From JASGMR01 sp963664675 (GTDB lineage Bacteria > Thermotogota > Thermotogae > Petrotogales > Kosmotogaceae): a stretch of 64,000 bases of DNA. Positions 33,091 to 41,889 of the stretch are shown piece by piece. The notes beneath the pieces were generated by a model that ran no database searches, had not been told where the DNA came from, and saw nothing but the letters and a program-made list of their open reading frames with translations. Where the stretch lies: the NCBI GenBank assembly GCA_963664675.2, contig CAXXLB010000014.1, positions 682,001 to 746,000 of the forward strand. Reading direction: 5' to 3'. The position numbers and the translations under genes were made by a program. Position 1 is the first letter of the stretch, and each line of letters starts with the position of its first letter.

Positions 33091-34191
33091 TTATTCAGAG
33101 ATATATAAAGGTTTTTGGCACGTATAATTATCTCTTATTTTTTCTACCCATTCTCTGTTTGCCCAGAGAGCACAACCCCCCTGCTTCCTTATCCATTTTT
33201 CGTGATTTTCCCTGAGGTGGTTGAAAAAACCCGAATTCAGAGCCTCCTCTAAAGGTGTTTTTCTGATATTATGAACTGAAAATGGAGCGAATGGACACGG
33301 TTCCAGGTATCCCTCGGGACTCAGGTGTACGAATCCTTTTCCCGCAGCGGGACATCCGCCGTGCTTCTCATCTCTTCCGGGTAGTGTGATGGACAGAATT
33401 TTTTCTTCAATTGTTTTTTCTTCGACCCTCTGGAGAAACTCTTCTCTCTGAACTTCGTTCAATGCCAGATTATCGCTCCCGCTTTTTAAGGGCACGAATT
33501 CTTCATAAAAAATAACTTTCGCCCCCCAATTCATGATATTCGGGATAAATGGGTCCGAAGTGATCTGTTTGAAATTTTTGGAGGACGCGGTAGCTGAAAC
33601 GCCGAAGAATATCCCTTCGGAATTCAATTTTCTCATCACATCCGTAACTTCATCATAAATACCCTTTCCCCTTCTCGAGTCCGTCGTTTTTTTATCTCCT
33701 TCTATGCTCAGAATGGGAATGATATTTCTCGTTCTTTTTAGAAAATCTATCACATCTTCATTTATCAGCGTTCCATTTGTAAAGACGGGAAAAAGCATTT
33801 TGTCAAACTCTTTCGCTAAATTGAGGATGTCCATTCTCATGAAGGGCTCTCCGCCTGCCAGTAAGTTGATCGCAATCCCCAGCTTCTGAGCCTGCTTCAG
33901 AAAATTTCTGTACTCAGCGACACTCAATTCATTTTCTGTATTCAGTTCTTTCGCATTGGAATAACAACCAACACATTTAAGATTACATTTGCTTGTGATA
34001 CTTGAAATCACTATTGGAGGAACATTTATTCCCGTCTCGTTCCACTTGTTTCTCGTTCTTGAAGATTCGATCTGATCTTTGATTGTTTTTCTCATGAATG
34101 AAACAATAGATGGATTTTTCAACAAAAGTTTCAAGAGTTTTGAATAAAATTTAATCAGTGATTTGTTAAAAGTTGTTTCAAGTTTTTTCAT
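33091..34191 (-). CDS. Radical SAM/SPASM-type protein
   Basis: This 366-residue iron-sulfur enzyme has the radical SAM motif C69-x3-C73-x2-C76 (SKCNLKCVGCYS) and a GGEPFMR SAM-binding segment. A cysteine-rich C-terminal region (GGCPAAGKG, LEPCPFAP, GGCALWAN, NYTC) resembles SPASM or twitch domains holding auxiliary clusters. A preceding N-terminal helix bundle (residues 1-55) is seen in PqqE-like and related maturases. It lies 13 bases downstream of a TetR gene on the same strand, with GGGAGG before ATG. No small precursor peptide gene was recognised nearby, so peptide modification is only a possibility. Confidence 0.88.
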   Translation of the reverse strand: MKKLETTFNKSLIKFYSKLLKLLLKNPSIVSFMRKTIKDQIESSRTRNKWNETGINVPPIVISSITSKCNLKCVGCYSNAKELNTENELSVAEYRNFLKQAQKLGIAINLLAGGEPFMRMDILNLAKEFDKMLFPVFTNGTLINEDVIDFLKRTRNIIPILSIEGDKKTTDSRRGKGIYDEVTDVMRKLNSEGIFFGVSATASSKNFKQITSDPFIPNIMNWGAKVIFYEEFVPLKSGSDNLALNEVQREEFLQRVEEKTIEEKILSITLPGRDEKHGGCPAAGKGFVHLSPEGYLEPCPFAPFSVHNIRKTPLEEALNSGFFNHLRENHEKWIRKQGGCALWANREWVEKIRDNYTCQKPLYISE

Positions 34192-34204
34192 AAAACCTCC
34201 CGAT

Positions 34205-34837
34205 TCAATTAATGCCGTTTGATTTACCGGTTTCTATTTCTTTAAAGGGTTTCAGCACGCTGTCAATATTCATCTCCATTATCTGAAGAAATTTTTCTTT
34301 TGAATATCTGTAAATTCCAAAGAAGAACATATAGAGCATTCCGAACATATTCGGAGTCAGTATTTGTTCAATGATCGAAGCGGAGCCTTTGTTCAGATAG
34401 AAGAGTGTTTCAAGATCTTCCAGAGCTTCACGCCTTTCTATTTCCATTTTGTGAAATTTTGGCATGAGCACGGGGTCTGAAGGGAATCCTGCCTTAGAGA
34501 TTCCGGACATGAATACGGTTTTAAACAACAGTGGATTATCCAGAAAATATTTTGTGCAGACCATATATGAAACTTTGATTTTATCCGTTATCAATTTCTT
34601 TTTATCGATCTCTTCTATCATAATTTCCTTGATTTCTTCCATGTATTCGTCCACACTTTTTGTCAACAGTTCATCCAGATTCTCAAAATAATCGTAGAGA
34701 CTTGAGGCGGAATAACCCGCTCTCGATGCAATTTCTTTCGCGTTGATAAGGGATTCGTCTCCGGTTTTCAAAATCTCCATCGCGGCCTGGATGAAAAACT
34801 TTTTTCTTCTTTTGTGTCTGATTTCTCTGTTATCCAT
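34205..34837 (-). CDS. TetR-family transcriptional regulator
   Basis: This 210-residue protein has an N-terminal HTH (FFIQAAMEILKTGDESLINA, then the recognition helix near SASSLYDYFENLDELL). The C-terminal helical domain would bind an unknown ligand. It heads a two-gene operon with the radical SAM gene and is divergent from an SDR/hydrolase pair. A palindrome between its promoter and start is a probable autoregulatory operator. The ribosome binding site is GGAGGAA. Confidence 0.88.
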   Translation of the reverse strand: MDNREIRHKRRKKFFIQAAMEILKTGDESLINAKEIASRAGYSASSLYDYFENLDELLTKSVDEYMEEIKEIMIEEIDKKKLITDKIKVSYMVCTKYFLDNPLLFKTVFMSGISKAGFPSDPVLMPKFHKMEIERREALEDLETLFYLNKGSASIIEQILTPNMFGMLYMFFFGIYRYSKEKFLQIMEMNIDSVLKPFKEIETGKSNGIN

Positions 34838-34856
34838 TTTATAATTCCTCCATATT

Positions 34857-34913
34857 CCGAATATGATTCGGTAATATAAATGTATTTTACTATAAAAAAT
34901 TTTATTCTGTCAA
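34857..34913 (-). promoter_or_regulatory. Promoter and palindromic operator of the TetR/radical SAM operon
   Basis: On the minus strand TTGACA (34908-34913) and TAAAAT (34884-34889) are 18 bases apart. Downstream, CCGAAT (34857-34862), ATG and ATTCGG (34866-34871) form a perfect inverted repeat between the transcription start and the tetR start codon, well placed for repression. Confidence 0.7.
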
Positions 34914-35149
34914 TAGCAATAAAATAAACCGTGTAAAGGGATAGTCTGCCCGAATAACCTGGTCTCCGGGTTCACGTTTTTCAAAAAATTATATATGAAT
35001 TTTATCGTTCGTTCCGAAAATAAAAAAACGTTTTTATGAAAAAACCTGTGATAATATATAAACGAGTCATTTCTGAAAAATTCATGTGCAGTTTTTTATG
35101 TAAATATCTCAAATACAAAATTTTTCGGATAGTATCGCAGGAGAAGATT

Positions 35150-35908
35150 ATGGAAGAAAAACTGAGTGTGTTGATAACCGGTGGAAACACGGGAATAGGT
35201 TATTACATTGCAAAAAGTTTGTTAAAGGAAGGTTATACGGTAAATATTGTGGATATTGAAATTGAAAACATAGAGAAATTGGGTGAAGAATATGGAAATG
35301 TTTTTGGATATAAATGTGATCTGAGAGAGGAAGAAGAGATAAACGCCACTGTTGAAAAAATAATCCTGAAGGATAAAAAAATAGATGTTCTCTTTAACAA
35401 TGCCTGCATCTGCATTTTCAATTCCATCGAAAACAAAATGGTAGAAGAGATAAAAGAAGAATTCGATGTTAATTATTTTGGATATTTACGTATGATAAAA
35501 GCTGTTTTACCTCATATGATGAAAGAAGGGAAGGGTATAATTCATAATATGAGTTCCGGGGTGGGTATAACTGGATTTCCCGGAATATCTGGCTATTCAT
35601 CGACGAAAGGTGCCATAGAAGCGTTGACAAAAAGTCTTTCACTTGAATTCAGAAAAACCGATATATGCATTAATGTGATGCATCCACCGCTCACAAGGAC
35701 AAAATCATCCGGGCCACTTGGAGTACCTCTGCAGATGATGGAGGATCCTGAAAAAGTTGGGGAAAAACTTGCCGGGAAGATAATGTCTACAAAAAAAATA
35801 GTGTGTCCCGATATAAAAACGGGAATTTCAATTTTTTTCACGATACATTTTCCGTATTCTCTCGGTAAATTGTTGAGTGTTATGACAGAAAAAGCCAATA
35901 AGAAATAA
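35150..35908 (+). CDS. Short-chain dehydrogenase/reductase
   Basis: This 252-residue NAD(P)-dependent oxidoreductase has the cofactor motif TGGNTGIG (10-17), NNA in LFNNACICIF, the catalytic Ser in MSSGVGITG and the YxxxK pair in YSSTKGA. Length is normal for a classical SDR. ATG 35150 has GGAG six bases upstream; a longer in-frame extension to 35036 lacks SDR homology and was not used. It is followed by an alpha/beta hydrolase gene and is divergent from the TetR operon, so TetR may control both. The substrate is unknown. Confidence 0.9.
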   Translation: MEEKLSVLITGGNTGIGYYIAKSLLKEGYTVNIVDIEIENIEKLGEEYGNVFGYKCDLREEEEINATVEKIILKDKKIDVLFNNACICIFNSIENKMVEEIKEEFDVNYFGYLRMIKAVLPHMMKEGKGIIHNMSSGVGITGFPGISGYSSTKGAIEALTKSLSLEFRKTDICINVMHPPLTRTKSSGPLGVPLQMMEDPEKVGEKLAGKIMSTKKIVCPDIKTGISIFFTIHFPYSLGKLLSVMTEKANKK

Positions 35909-35941
35909 TAACAAATATAAAAAAATCTGGAGGGAATCATT

Positions 35942-37003
35942 TTGTTGTTAGTCATATTGATAGTAATTTTAGCGATAATAGGGATCTTTCTTGCCGTATT
36001 CTATTTTGTCAGTTCCGGTAAACCTCAAAAAATAAAAGACAAGAATGGCAGAGCGGTGTCGGGCAGTATTTCCGAAATAATCGAATTGGATCTTGGAAAT
36101 GCGAAGCAGTACATTATTGTAAGAGGAGAAGATGAAACAAAACCGGTTCTGCTGTTCCTTCATGGCGGGCCCGGAGATCCGGAGTTCACCTTTATAAAAA
36201 AGTTCGCTCCTGAACTTCAAAAATATTTTGTGCTCGTTCACTGGGATCAAAGGGGTGCGGGAAAGTCCTTTTCTTCCGATCTGGACCCAAAAACCATGAA
36301 TGTGAAACAATTGACATCCGACGGAAATGAATTGGTCGAATATCTGAAAAACAGATTCAAAAGGCAGAAGGTTTATTTGATGGGGCACTCATGGGGTACG
36401 GTTTTGGGGATGAATATGATCAAAGAGCACCCGGAGAATTTTTTTGCTTATATGGGAATCGGCCAGGTTGCGAATATATTGAAGGGTGAGAAGATTTCAC
36501 AGCGATTTGTCATTGACAGGTTGAACGAAGATGGAAATAAAAGGGCTGCGGAAAAAATTGAAAATTATAATCTGGATGAAATGGATGCCGAAGAATTCAT
36601 AAAGTATCTTTTTTATCAAAGAAAATTCGTGAGAAAATACGGTGGCGCGATGAGAAATATAAAAATCGGGAAGGCGATCCTCAGCAGTCTGTTTGCTAGA
36701 GAATATACAGTTGGAGAAAAAATAAATATAGTTAAGGGTGAAAAGTTTTCCATAAAGAATTTATGGGGAGAAATAATGGAAAACAATCTCGATGAGCAGA
36801 TACTCGAAGTGGGCGTGCCGGTGTACATATTTCAGGGGAAATACGATTATCAGACGCCGTATAAAGTCGCCCGGGAATATTATGAAAAACTGAAGGCTCC
36901 CGAAAAAGAATTCTTCACATTTGAGAATTCCGCGCATTGTCCATTGTTTGAAGAAAATAAAACTTTCAATAAATTGATATTGGAAAAAGTGTTGAAAGAT
37001 TGA
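35942..37003 (+). CDS. Membrane-anchored alpha/beta hydrolase (prolyl iminopeptidase-like)
   Basis: This 353-residue protein has an N-terminal transmembrane anchor (residues 1-24, almost all hydrophobic) and an alpha/beta-hydrolase domain. The oxyanion motif is HGGPGDPE (74-81), the nucleophile is S150 in GHSWG, and the acid and base are about D302 (GKYDYQTP) and H332 (NSAHCP). HGGPG is typical of proline iminopeptidases and related hydrolases. The start is TTG 35942, eight bases after GGAGGG. It lies 33 bases behind the SDR gene, so the two are probably cotranscribed. Confidence 0.88.
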   Translation: MLLVILIVILAIIGIFLAVFYFVSSGKPQKIKDKNGRAVSGSISEIIELDLGNAKQYIIVRGEDETKPVLLFLHGGPGDPEFTFIKKFAPELQKYFVLVHWDQRGAGKSFSSDLDPKTMNVKQLTSDGNELVEYLKNRFKRQKVYLMGHSWGTVLGMNMIKEHPENFFAYMGIGQVANILKGEKISQRFVIDRLNEDGNKRAAEKIENYNLDEMDAEEFIKYLFYQRKFVRKYGGAMRNIKIGKAILSSLFAREYTVGEKINIVKGEKFSIKNLWGEIMENNLDEQILEVGVPVYIFQGKYDYQTPYKVAREYYEKLKAPEKEFFTFENSAHCPLFEENKTFNKLILEKVLKD

Positions 37004-37574
37004 GAATTTGTACACAGTGGCCGGTGCATGAGAGAAAAAGGGTAGAGGGTCCAGAGTATAGGGTGCAGAGTGGAGGAACAACGCATGGAAAAAGCACATA
37101 AAAGCGGCGAACAATTGTTGAACAATGGCTGAGCGATAGAAAAGCGATTGGGAAGCAATTGGAAAACCGTAGAAAAAGAGGGTACAGGGTACAGGGTCTA
37201 GTGTGCAGAAGGAACGGTAGTTTAACGATAGAGAAGCAGTTGGAAAAAAGCAGTGCTGGTAGTTAGTGTATAGTGCATGGAAAAACATATAAGGAAAAAA
37301 GAAAGAAATCAGCAGGATTTTTTTATTTCTCACCAAGCACAAAACACTATACACCGAGCACTGTCTTTCAGCCTTTAGGCCCTTCTGCTCTTGAGCTTTT
37401 TAAGCCTGTTCTCTATTCGCCAATTCTCTATTATCTAAGCTGCTTTTAAGCGATGGCTGAACAATAGTCTAGCAGTAGCTTAGCAATGGCCCAGCGGTTG
37501 CAAAATGATGGTCGAACAATGGCTGAGCGATTGAGAAGCGATGGCAAAGCAGTAGGAAAACGGTTGCATAAGGA
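37004..37574. repeat. Block of degenerate short repeats, left of the insertion sequence
   Basis: This is a non-coding stretch made of recurring imperfect motifs. Examples are AGGGTACAGGGTACAGGGT; variants of GAACAATGGCTGAGCGAT (about 37110-37140 and 37450-37560); CACTATACACCGAGCACTG; and TTCTCTATTCGCCAATTCTC. A unit of about 125 bases (about 37331-37455) recurs at 39085-39210 and in partial form at 39000-39085, 39211-39300 and 45680-45830. No gene with a plausible ribosome binding site is present. Confidence 0.75.
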
Positions 37575-37650
37575 TCTATTTCACCCCAAAAAAGAATAGG
37601 ACAAAGAAACTAGTAATAGTAAAATAAAATAAAGGATAAGGGGTGAAAGA

Positions 37651-38001
37651 ATGAAGAGAAAGAAAAAAGAATACTCTAAGGAATTAAAAATAAAAGTAAT
37701 AAAAGAGTACAGAGAGACAGAAATGACATTAGAAGGACTCTCAAATAAATATGCAGTACCCTCAACAACAATATCAGGGTGGGTAGGAAGATACAGGATA
37801 AATGGAGAAGATGAAATAATAAGGGTATTAGGAGACAAAAGGACAAAGAAAGAAAAGATACCACCGGTATTATACAAAGAATATGGATTAGAAAAGAAAA
37901 AGGAAATGGAAAAAGAAGAACTAATAGATGAATTAGGAACATTAATGATGGAAAATCAAATATTGAAAGAGATATTAAAAAAAACAGAAAAGGAAGAATG
38001 A
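37651..38001 (+). CDS. IS3-family transposase OrfA
   Basis: This 116-residue DNA-binding protein has an HTH (EMTLEGLSNKYAVPSTTISGWVGRY) followed by a leucine-zipper-like helix rich in Glu/Lys (EELIDELGTLMMENQILKEI), as in OrfA of IS3 elements. It overlaps OrfB by ATGA and carries an A_AAA_AAA slippery run near its end. Codons end mostly in A, unlike chromosomal neighbours. The ribosome binding site is AAGGGG. Confidence 0.9.
   Translation: MKRKKKEYSKELKIKVIKEYRETEMTLEGLSNKYAVPSTTISGWVGRYRINGEDEIIRVLGDKRTKKEKIPPVLYKEYGLEKKKEMEKEELIDELGTLMMENQILKEILKKTEKEE
37977..37983 (+). promoter_or_regulatory. Candidate -1 frameshift site A_AAA_AAA
   Basis: The OrfA frame reads TTA AAA AAA ACA here. OrfB is in the -1 frame and open across this point. 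Slippage on the heptamer would make an OrfA-OrfB fusion transposase, as known for IS3 elements. The ATGA overlap 15 bases later also allows separate OrfB translation. Confidence 0.6.
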
Positions 38002-38942
38002 ATAAAAGAGGCAAATACCTATTAGCAAAAGAATTGAAAGAAAAAGGATATCCATTCAAAAGAATAATAGAGATGTTGGAAATAAAGAAAAGCACATATT
38101 ATTATCATTTCAAAGAAAAGAATCAAGCGAAGGAATATAAGAAAAGAGGCAGAAAGAAAAGCGAATTTGTGAATACAATGAATGGGAAGATAAGGAATGA
38201 AGAGTTAAAGGAACTAATACTAGAAAAGTGTAAGAATGAAGATGCAATGAACCCAGAGTACTATATAAAAACAATGGGCTCAAAGAAGATGAAAAGCTAT
38301 CTGTATTACAAATATGGAATATATATTGGACACAACAGGTTACATGGATTTAGAAAGGAATTAGGGCTGGTAAGAAAATATGAAAACAGGACAAAACACC
38401 CAGTCAAAAGGGCACAGAATAGAACAATAACAAAGCAGAATCAATTATGGGAAGTAGATATAAAGTTCTTTAATGCAGGTAGAGATGGAATAGTACCACT
38501 GTTAGATATAATAGACGTCTATGACAGGAACATAGTAGCAACACACATAGGAAAGAGATGTACACATGAGGATTTCCTGGAACTAATAGAAATAGCGATA
38601 AAAGCAAGAGGAGAAAAACCAGAGGTGATAAGAACAGATAACGGATCACAATTCAAAGCAAATAAAACAAGAGAAAAAATGAAAGAGCTTGGAATTATAC
38701 ATGAATTTGGATACAAACATAATCCTGATTCCCAGGCATTTATTGAGTCTCAACATGCAAATCTTGAGAGAGAATTTGTTGCTTTAAATAAATTTAAGAG
38801 TGTAAAAGACTTGTATTTAAAGTATCTAGTATATATGGATTATTATCACAACTTAAGACCACATTCATCTTTGGGTTATAAAACTCCTAAACAATTTAAT
38901 GCAATTCAGAGCTTTGGCAAGGAAGTTTTAGTAAAACGTTGA
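37998..38942 (+). CDS. IS3-family transposase OrfB (DDE integrase core)
   Basis: This is the 314-residue catalytic part of the transposase. After an N-terminal HTH_21-like segment, the rve core carries D154 (WEVDIKFF), D214 (RTDNGSQF) and E250 (FIESQHANLERE), with the DD(35)E spacing of IS3 elements. It seems intact and so potentially active. The codon style changes near position 38690: upstream codons end mainly in A, while the last 250 bases use T-ending codons (CTT, CCT, GAT, TCT, GTT). That suggests a mosaic origin. Confidence 0.92.
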   Translation: MNKRGKYLLAKELKEKGYPFKRIIEMLEIKKSTYYYHFKEKNQAKEYKKRGRKKSEFVNTMNGKIRNEELKELILEKCKNEDAMNPEYYIKTMGSKKMKSYLYYKYGIYIGHNRLHGFRKELGLVRKYENRTKHPVKRAQNRTITKQNQLWEVDIKFFNAGRDGIVPLLDIIDVYDRNIVATHIGKRCTHEDFLELIEIAIKARGEKPEVIRTDNGSQFKANKTREKMKELGIIHEFGYKHNPDSQAFIESQHANLEREFVALNKFKSVKDLYLKYLVYMDYYHNLRPHSSLGYKTPKQFNAIQSFGKEVLVKR

Positions 38943-38983
38943 TACGAGTTATTTTTGTCCAATATTTTGGGGTCCGTCCGAGG

Positions 38984-39300
38984 ATCAGCTCTAATGATTA
39001 GATTTTTTTCACTAAGCACTAAATCCTGGACACTATACACTGCCGTTTTCCTATTCTCTATTTGCCAATTCTCTATTATCTAAGTTGCTGTTTCTCACCA
39101 AGCACAAAACACTATACACTGAGCACTGTCTTTCAGCTTTTAGGCCTTTCTGCTCTTAAGCTTTTTCCACCTGTTCTCTATTTGCCCGTTCTCTATTATC
39201 TAAATTGCTGTTTCTCACCAAGCATAAAACACTGAACACTAGACACTGTCTTTCAGCTTTTAAGCCTTTCTGCTCTTGAGCTTTTTCCGCCCCCGGAAGC
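38984..39300. repeat. Tandem units of the degenerate repeat family, right of the insertion sequence
   Basis: About two and a half copies of the unit seen at 37331-37455: CTCACCAAGCACAAAACACT, ACTGAGCACTGTCTTTCAGC, TTTAGGCCTTTCTGCTCTT, then TTCTCTATTTGCC and TTCTCTATTATCTAA. Copies start near 39000 (partial), 39094 and 39216. They are non-coding. Confidence 0.8.
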
Positions 39301-39533
39301 TTAAAAATCAAGTGTATATAAATAATCATTTCCTTTATCTAATTCCTCACTTTCCTCACTTTTTGCTATAACCCTTGATATTCTCCTGTAATGGATAAGG
39401 AAAAAAGATAAATAGAAGTAAAAAAATGTGGAAAATATACGAAAAATAATTCAAATTGGGAATGCATAAAGAGATAAGAGAAGAGGAAAGCCTATGCTAT
39501 AATAAAGGAAAATAGACTCTTTCGGGAGAAACA
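39301..39533. other. Spacer before the XRE-TPR gene
   Basis: No gene or repeat copy is seen. It should contain the promoter of the regulator (TATGCTATAAT-like sequence near 39490-39502). A TTGGGA box lies upstream, but the spacing is poor. Confidence 0.35.
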
Positions 39534-40787
39534 ATGAAAACAAAACAGTATGCGTTATGCGCACTCGTGAAATTGTATAGAAAGAAGTTGAACCTGTCGC
39601 AGAGCGAATTGGTTAATGGTATTTGTGTGCCTTCATATCTGAGTAAGATAGAGAATGCTGAGGTCGAACCGAATCTCCAGATCATCACTCTGCTGCTGGA
39701 GAAGATGGGGATTCGCTTATACGATGAAAAAAATTTTTCCGAAGGGGAAAACAAAGTGTTTGCCGATTACTTTGAATATATCTTCTATTTTAAGCATCGG
39801 GATACGGAAGTGCTGTTTGAGATCCTCAAAAAGAAAAGTAAGAAATACTTCAATTCCGTGAGGCTCGTGGATTATCTGCTCATCGAATGGCATCAATTGA
39901 TTTATCACAGAAAAAAGCAAAAAAGGCAGCACGAGATAAAAGAATTACTCGAATCGATAGAGAATTTGATGCCGGTTGAAAAAAGGAGTTTTTTCTATTA
40001 TCTTCGGGCCTTTATGGAAGATGCATCCGATATCATCGGAGATCTCACCAGGGCAATAGAGATAAGCAACAACGGATTTTATTCATACCAGCTCGCATCA
40101 GTTCTTATCAGCCACGAAAAATATTTTGAAAGTATTAACTATCTCGACCTTGCCGAGAAATATTTTATGGATGAAGGAAATTTTCGTGGCCTTGTCTACA
40201 CGAAGAATATGAGAGCAGTCGTTTATTCGCTTCTCAGGGATTATAAAATGGTGGAAAAGCATGCAAGGGGCGTTATAAAACTCCTCGAATATACTTATAC
40301 TGAAGATGATTTTATAATGGGTTTCAGGTATTTTTCTTTTCTCAATATAGCTATAGTCATGCAGCTTCAGGAACGGTATGAAGAAATGTGTGAGATCTGC
40401 AGACTGATTATTAATGAACAGGAGAAAAAATATTACAGGATCTATACCACGGGTCCTTACCTGATGCTCAGTGACTATTATTTTCTGAATTCGGATTATG
40501 AGAAGGCACGCGAATTTCTGACTGAAGCCAGAAAAAGACATGACAGAATACTCACCACAGACAGGGATTATGAAATTGCACTGTGCTCTCTTTATGAATA
40601 CAGACTGGAAAATCCGAATTATCTGAAATCAAAAGTCTATGAAAAACAGCTGTTGGAGTTGAAAAAAATCACCGATAAAAGGGAATGTTTTCACTTCAAA
40701 GAAACGATAAGAGATAAACTCAAAGAATTCTACGTTGCCAACAAGCGATATAAGGATGCCTATTTAATCGCCGAAAAACAGTCTTAA
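39534..40787 (+). CDS. XRE-family HTH/TPR regulator (RRNPP-like)
   Basis: This 417-residue protein has an N-terminal XRE HTH (residues about 10-60, LNLSQSELVNGICVPSYLSK, IENAEVEPNLQII). A long helical array of TPR-like repeats follows (SYQLASVLISHEKYFESINY, LMLSDYYFLNSDYEKAREFL). This architecture matches peptide-responsive RRNPP regulators (Rgg, PlcR, NprR type). No convincing signal-peptide gene was found beside it. The site upstream is GGGAG. It stands directly before three beta-propeller genes on the same strand and may control them. The base composition of this group looks somewhat GC-richer than the surroundings. Confidence 0.82.
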   Translation: MKTKQYALCALVKLYRKKLNLSQSELVNGICVPSYLSKIENAEVEPNLQIITLLLEKMGIRLYDEKNFSEGENKVFADYFEYIFYFKHRDTEVLFEILKKKSKKYFNSVRLVDYLLIEWHQLIYHRKKQKRQHEIKELLESIENLMPVEKRSFFYYLRAFMEDASDIIGDLTRAIEISNNGFYSYQLASVLISHEKYFESINYLDLAEKYFMDEGNFRGLVYTKNMRAVVYSLLRDYKMVEKHARGVIKLLEYTYTEDDFIMGFRYFSFLNIAIVMQLQERYEEMCEICRLIINEQEKKYYRIYTTGPYLMLSDYYFLNSDYEKAREFLTEARKRHDRILTTDRDYEIALCSLYEYRLENPNYLKSKVYEKQLLELKKITDKRECFHFKETIRDKLKEFYVANKRYKDAYLIAEKQS

Positions 40788-40989
40788 CCGCATAGATCTT
40801 TTTTATGTTATTAAAATTCTTCATAATAATGACCTATTAAATGTGTTTTCTTTCCGAATGTTCTCAACTCCCCACAGTTGTTATCTTTCATGTGATTTGG
40901 TATCATAATTTATAACAGCTGCTGTACAGGTCCCTTGTTTTCAATTGAATAAATACCTTTGGTTTAAATTCATACGGGAGGGTTTTACT

Positions 40990-41886
40990 ATGAAAAGAAT
41001 CATTTTCATGTTTTCTTTTGTCGTGTTTTTTTCATTACTTTCTTTTCCTACAGGTGATAAAGTCAGCGAATCAGGGAAATTTCAGGGTTCAATACTTTTC
41101 ACTTCGGAAAGAGACGGAAACTGGGAAATTTATGTTATGAACGCGGACGGCAGTTTGCCGAAACGTTTGACAAATGATCCGGCACGGGATTACAGTCCTG
41201 ACTGGTCAGCCGATGGCAGCAGAATAGTTTTCAATTCAAACAGAAATGGAAATATGGATATCTTCATCATGGACATGGACGGTACGAATATTCAATGTCT
41301 TACGGAAAATTGTCCGGCAAATGACAGTTTTCCGGATTGGTCGCCTGTAGTGGATAAAATTGTATTTGCGTCCGATAAAAACGGGATTTCTTCACTCTAT
41401 ATGATGAATGATGATGGCAGTGACGTGCGGCTTCTTTTTGAATCCGATGAACACAGTTACAGTCCGAGCTGGTCACCGGATGGTAATAAAATAGCATTCA
41501 CATGTAGATTTGACGGAAATCCTGAAATATGCGTCATAAATGCAGATGGCACGGGATTCCGGAGATTGACGAAAAAGGAAGGACAGGATGTGTGCCCGGC
41601 CTGGTCGCCAGACGGTACAAAGATCGTCTATTCGAGTTCCAATAGCGGGAGCGGAGAGGATATTTCGATCATGAATTCGGACGGTAGTGATAGTAGAATC
41701 ATTATCAGAAATTACCATTGCAACGATTTTAACCCCACATTCTCCCCTGACGGGAAATATATTGCTTTTCAGACAGGGTACGGAAATAACAATGATGAGA
41801 TCGCCGTTTATAATATCGAAACTGAAAAAATTACTCGGATCACATATTCGGCAAGCTGGGATTCGGAACCGGTATGGAGGAAATGA
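40990..41886 (+). CDS. Secreted TolB-like/PD40 beta-propeller protein
   Basis: This protein of about 298 residues has a signal peptide (residues 1-21, MKRIIFMFSFVVFFSLLSF) and six PD40-type repeats. Each has the pattern SPDWSxDGxxIxFxSxRxGNxDIFxMxxDG, as in GRLTNDPARDYSPDWSADG-like units. These form a TolB-like beta-propeller used for protein or ligand binding outside the membrane. ATG 40990 has GGGAGG seven bases upstream. The next gene starts three bases after its stop, so the two are cotranscribed. Confidence 0.85.
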   Translation: MKRIIFMFSFVVFFSLLSFPTGDKVSESGKFQGSILFTSERDGNWEIYVMNADGSLPKRLTNDPARDYSPDWSADGSRIVFNSNRNGNMDIFIMDMDGTNIQCLTENCPANDSFPDWSPVVDKIVFASDKNGISSLYMMNDDGSDVRLLFESDEHSYSPSWSPDGNKIAFTCRFDGNPEICVINADGTGFRRLTKKEGQDVCPAWSPDGTKIVYSSSNSGSGEDISIMNSDGSDSRIIIRNYHCNDFNPTFSPDGKYIAFQTGYGNNNDEIAVYNIETEKITRITYSASWDSEPVWRK

Positions 41887-41889
41887 ATT

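Larger units (their letters stand above)
37575..38983 (+). mobile_element. IS3-family (IS150-like) insertion sequence
   Basis: A two-ORF transposase is framed by imperfect terminal inverted repeats. The left end reads ACCCCAAAAAAGAATAGGAC from 37583, and the inverted right end reads ACCCCAAAATATTGGACA up to about 38973. Both resemble the ACCCCAAAA...GGACA ends of IS150-group elements. AGGATC occurs on both flanks (37571-37576 and 38981-38986) and might be a target duplication, but the exact ends are uncertain by several bases. The element lies inside the degenerate repeat blocks. Confidence 0.8.

Noticed and set aside
36761..37354. 197-residue minus-strand open frame over the repeat block.
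   Set aside because: The translation is low-complexity, Phe/Ser/His-rich, derived from repeats, and overlaps the end of the hydrolase gene.
37004..39300. Repeats considered as a CRISPR array.
   Set aside because: The units are imperfect and of unequal length, spacers are not unique, and no cas genes are present.
40804..40839. Short hydrophobic ORF (MLLKFFIIMTY) after the XRE-TPR gene as a possible signalling peptide.
   Set aside because: No ribosome binding site, only 11 codons in AT-rich sequence, and no basic N-terminus typical of exported pheromone precursors.
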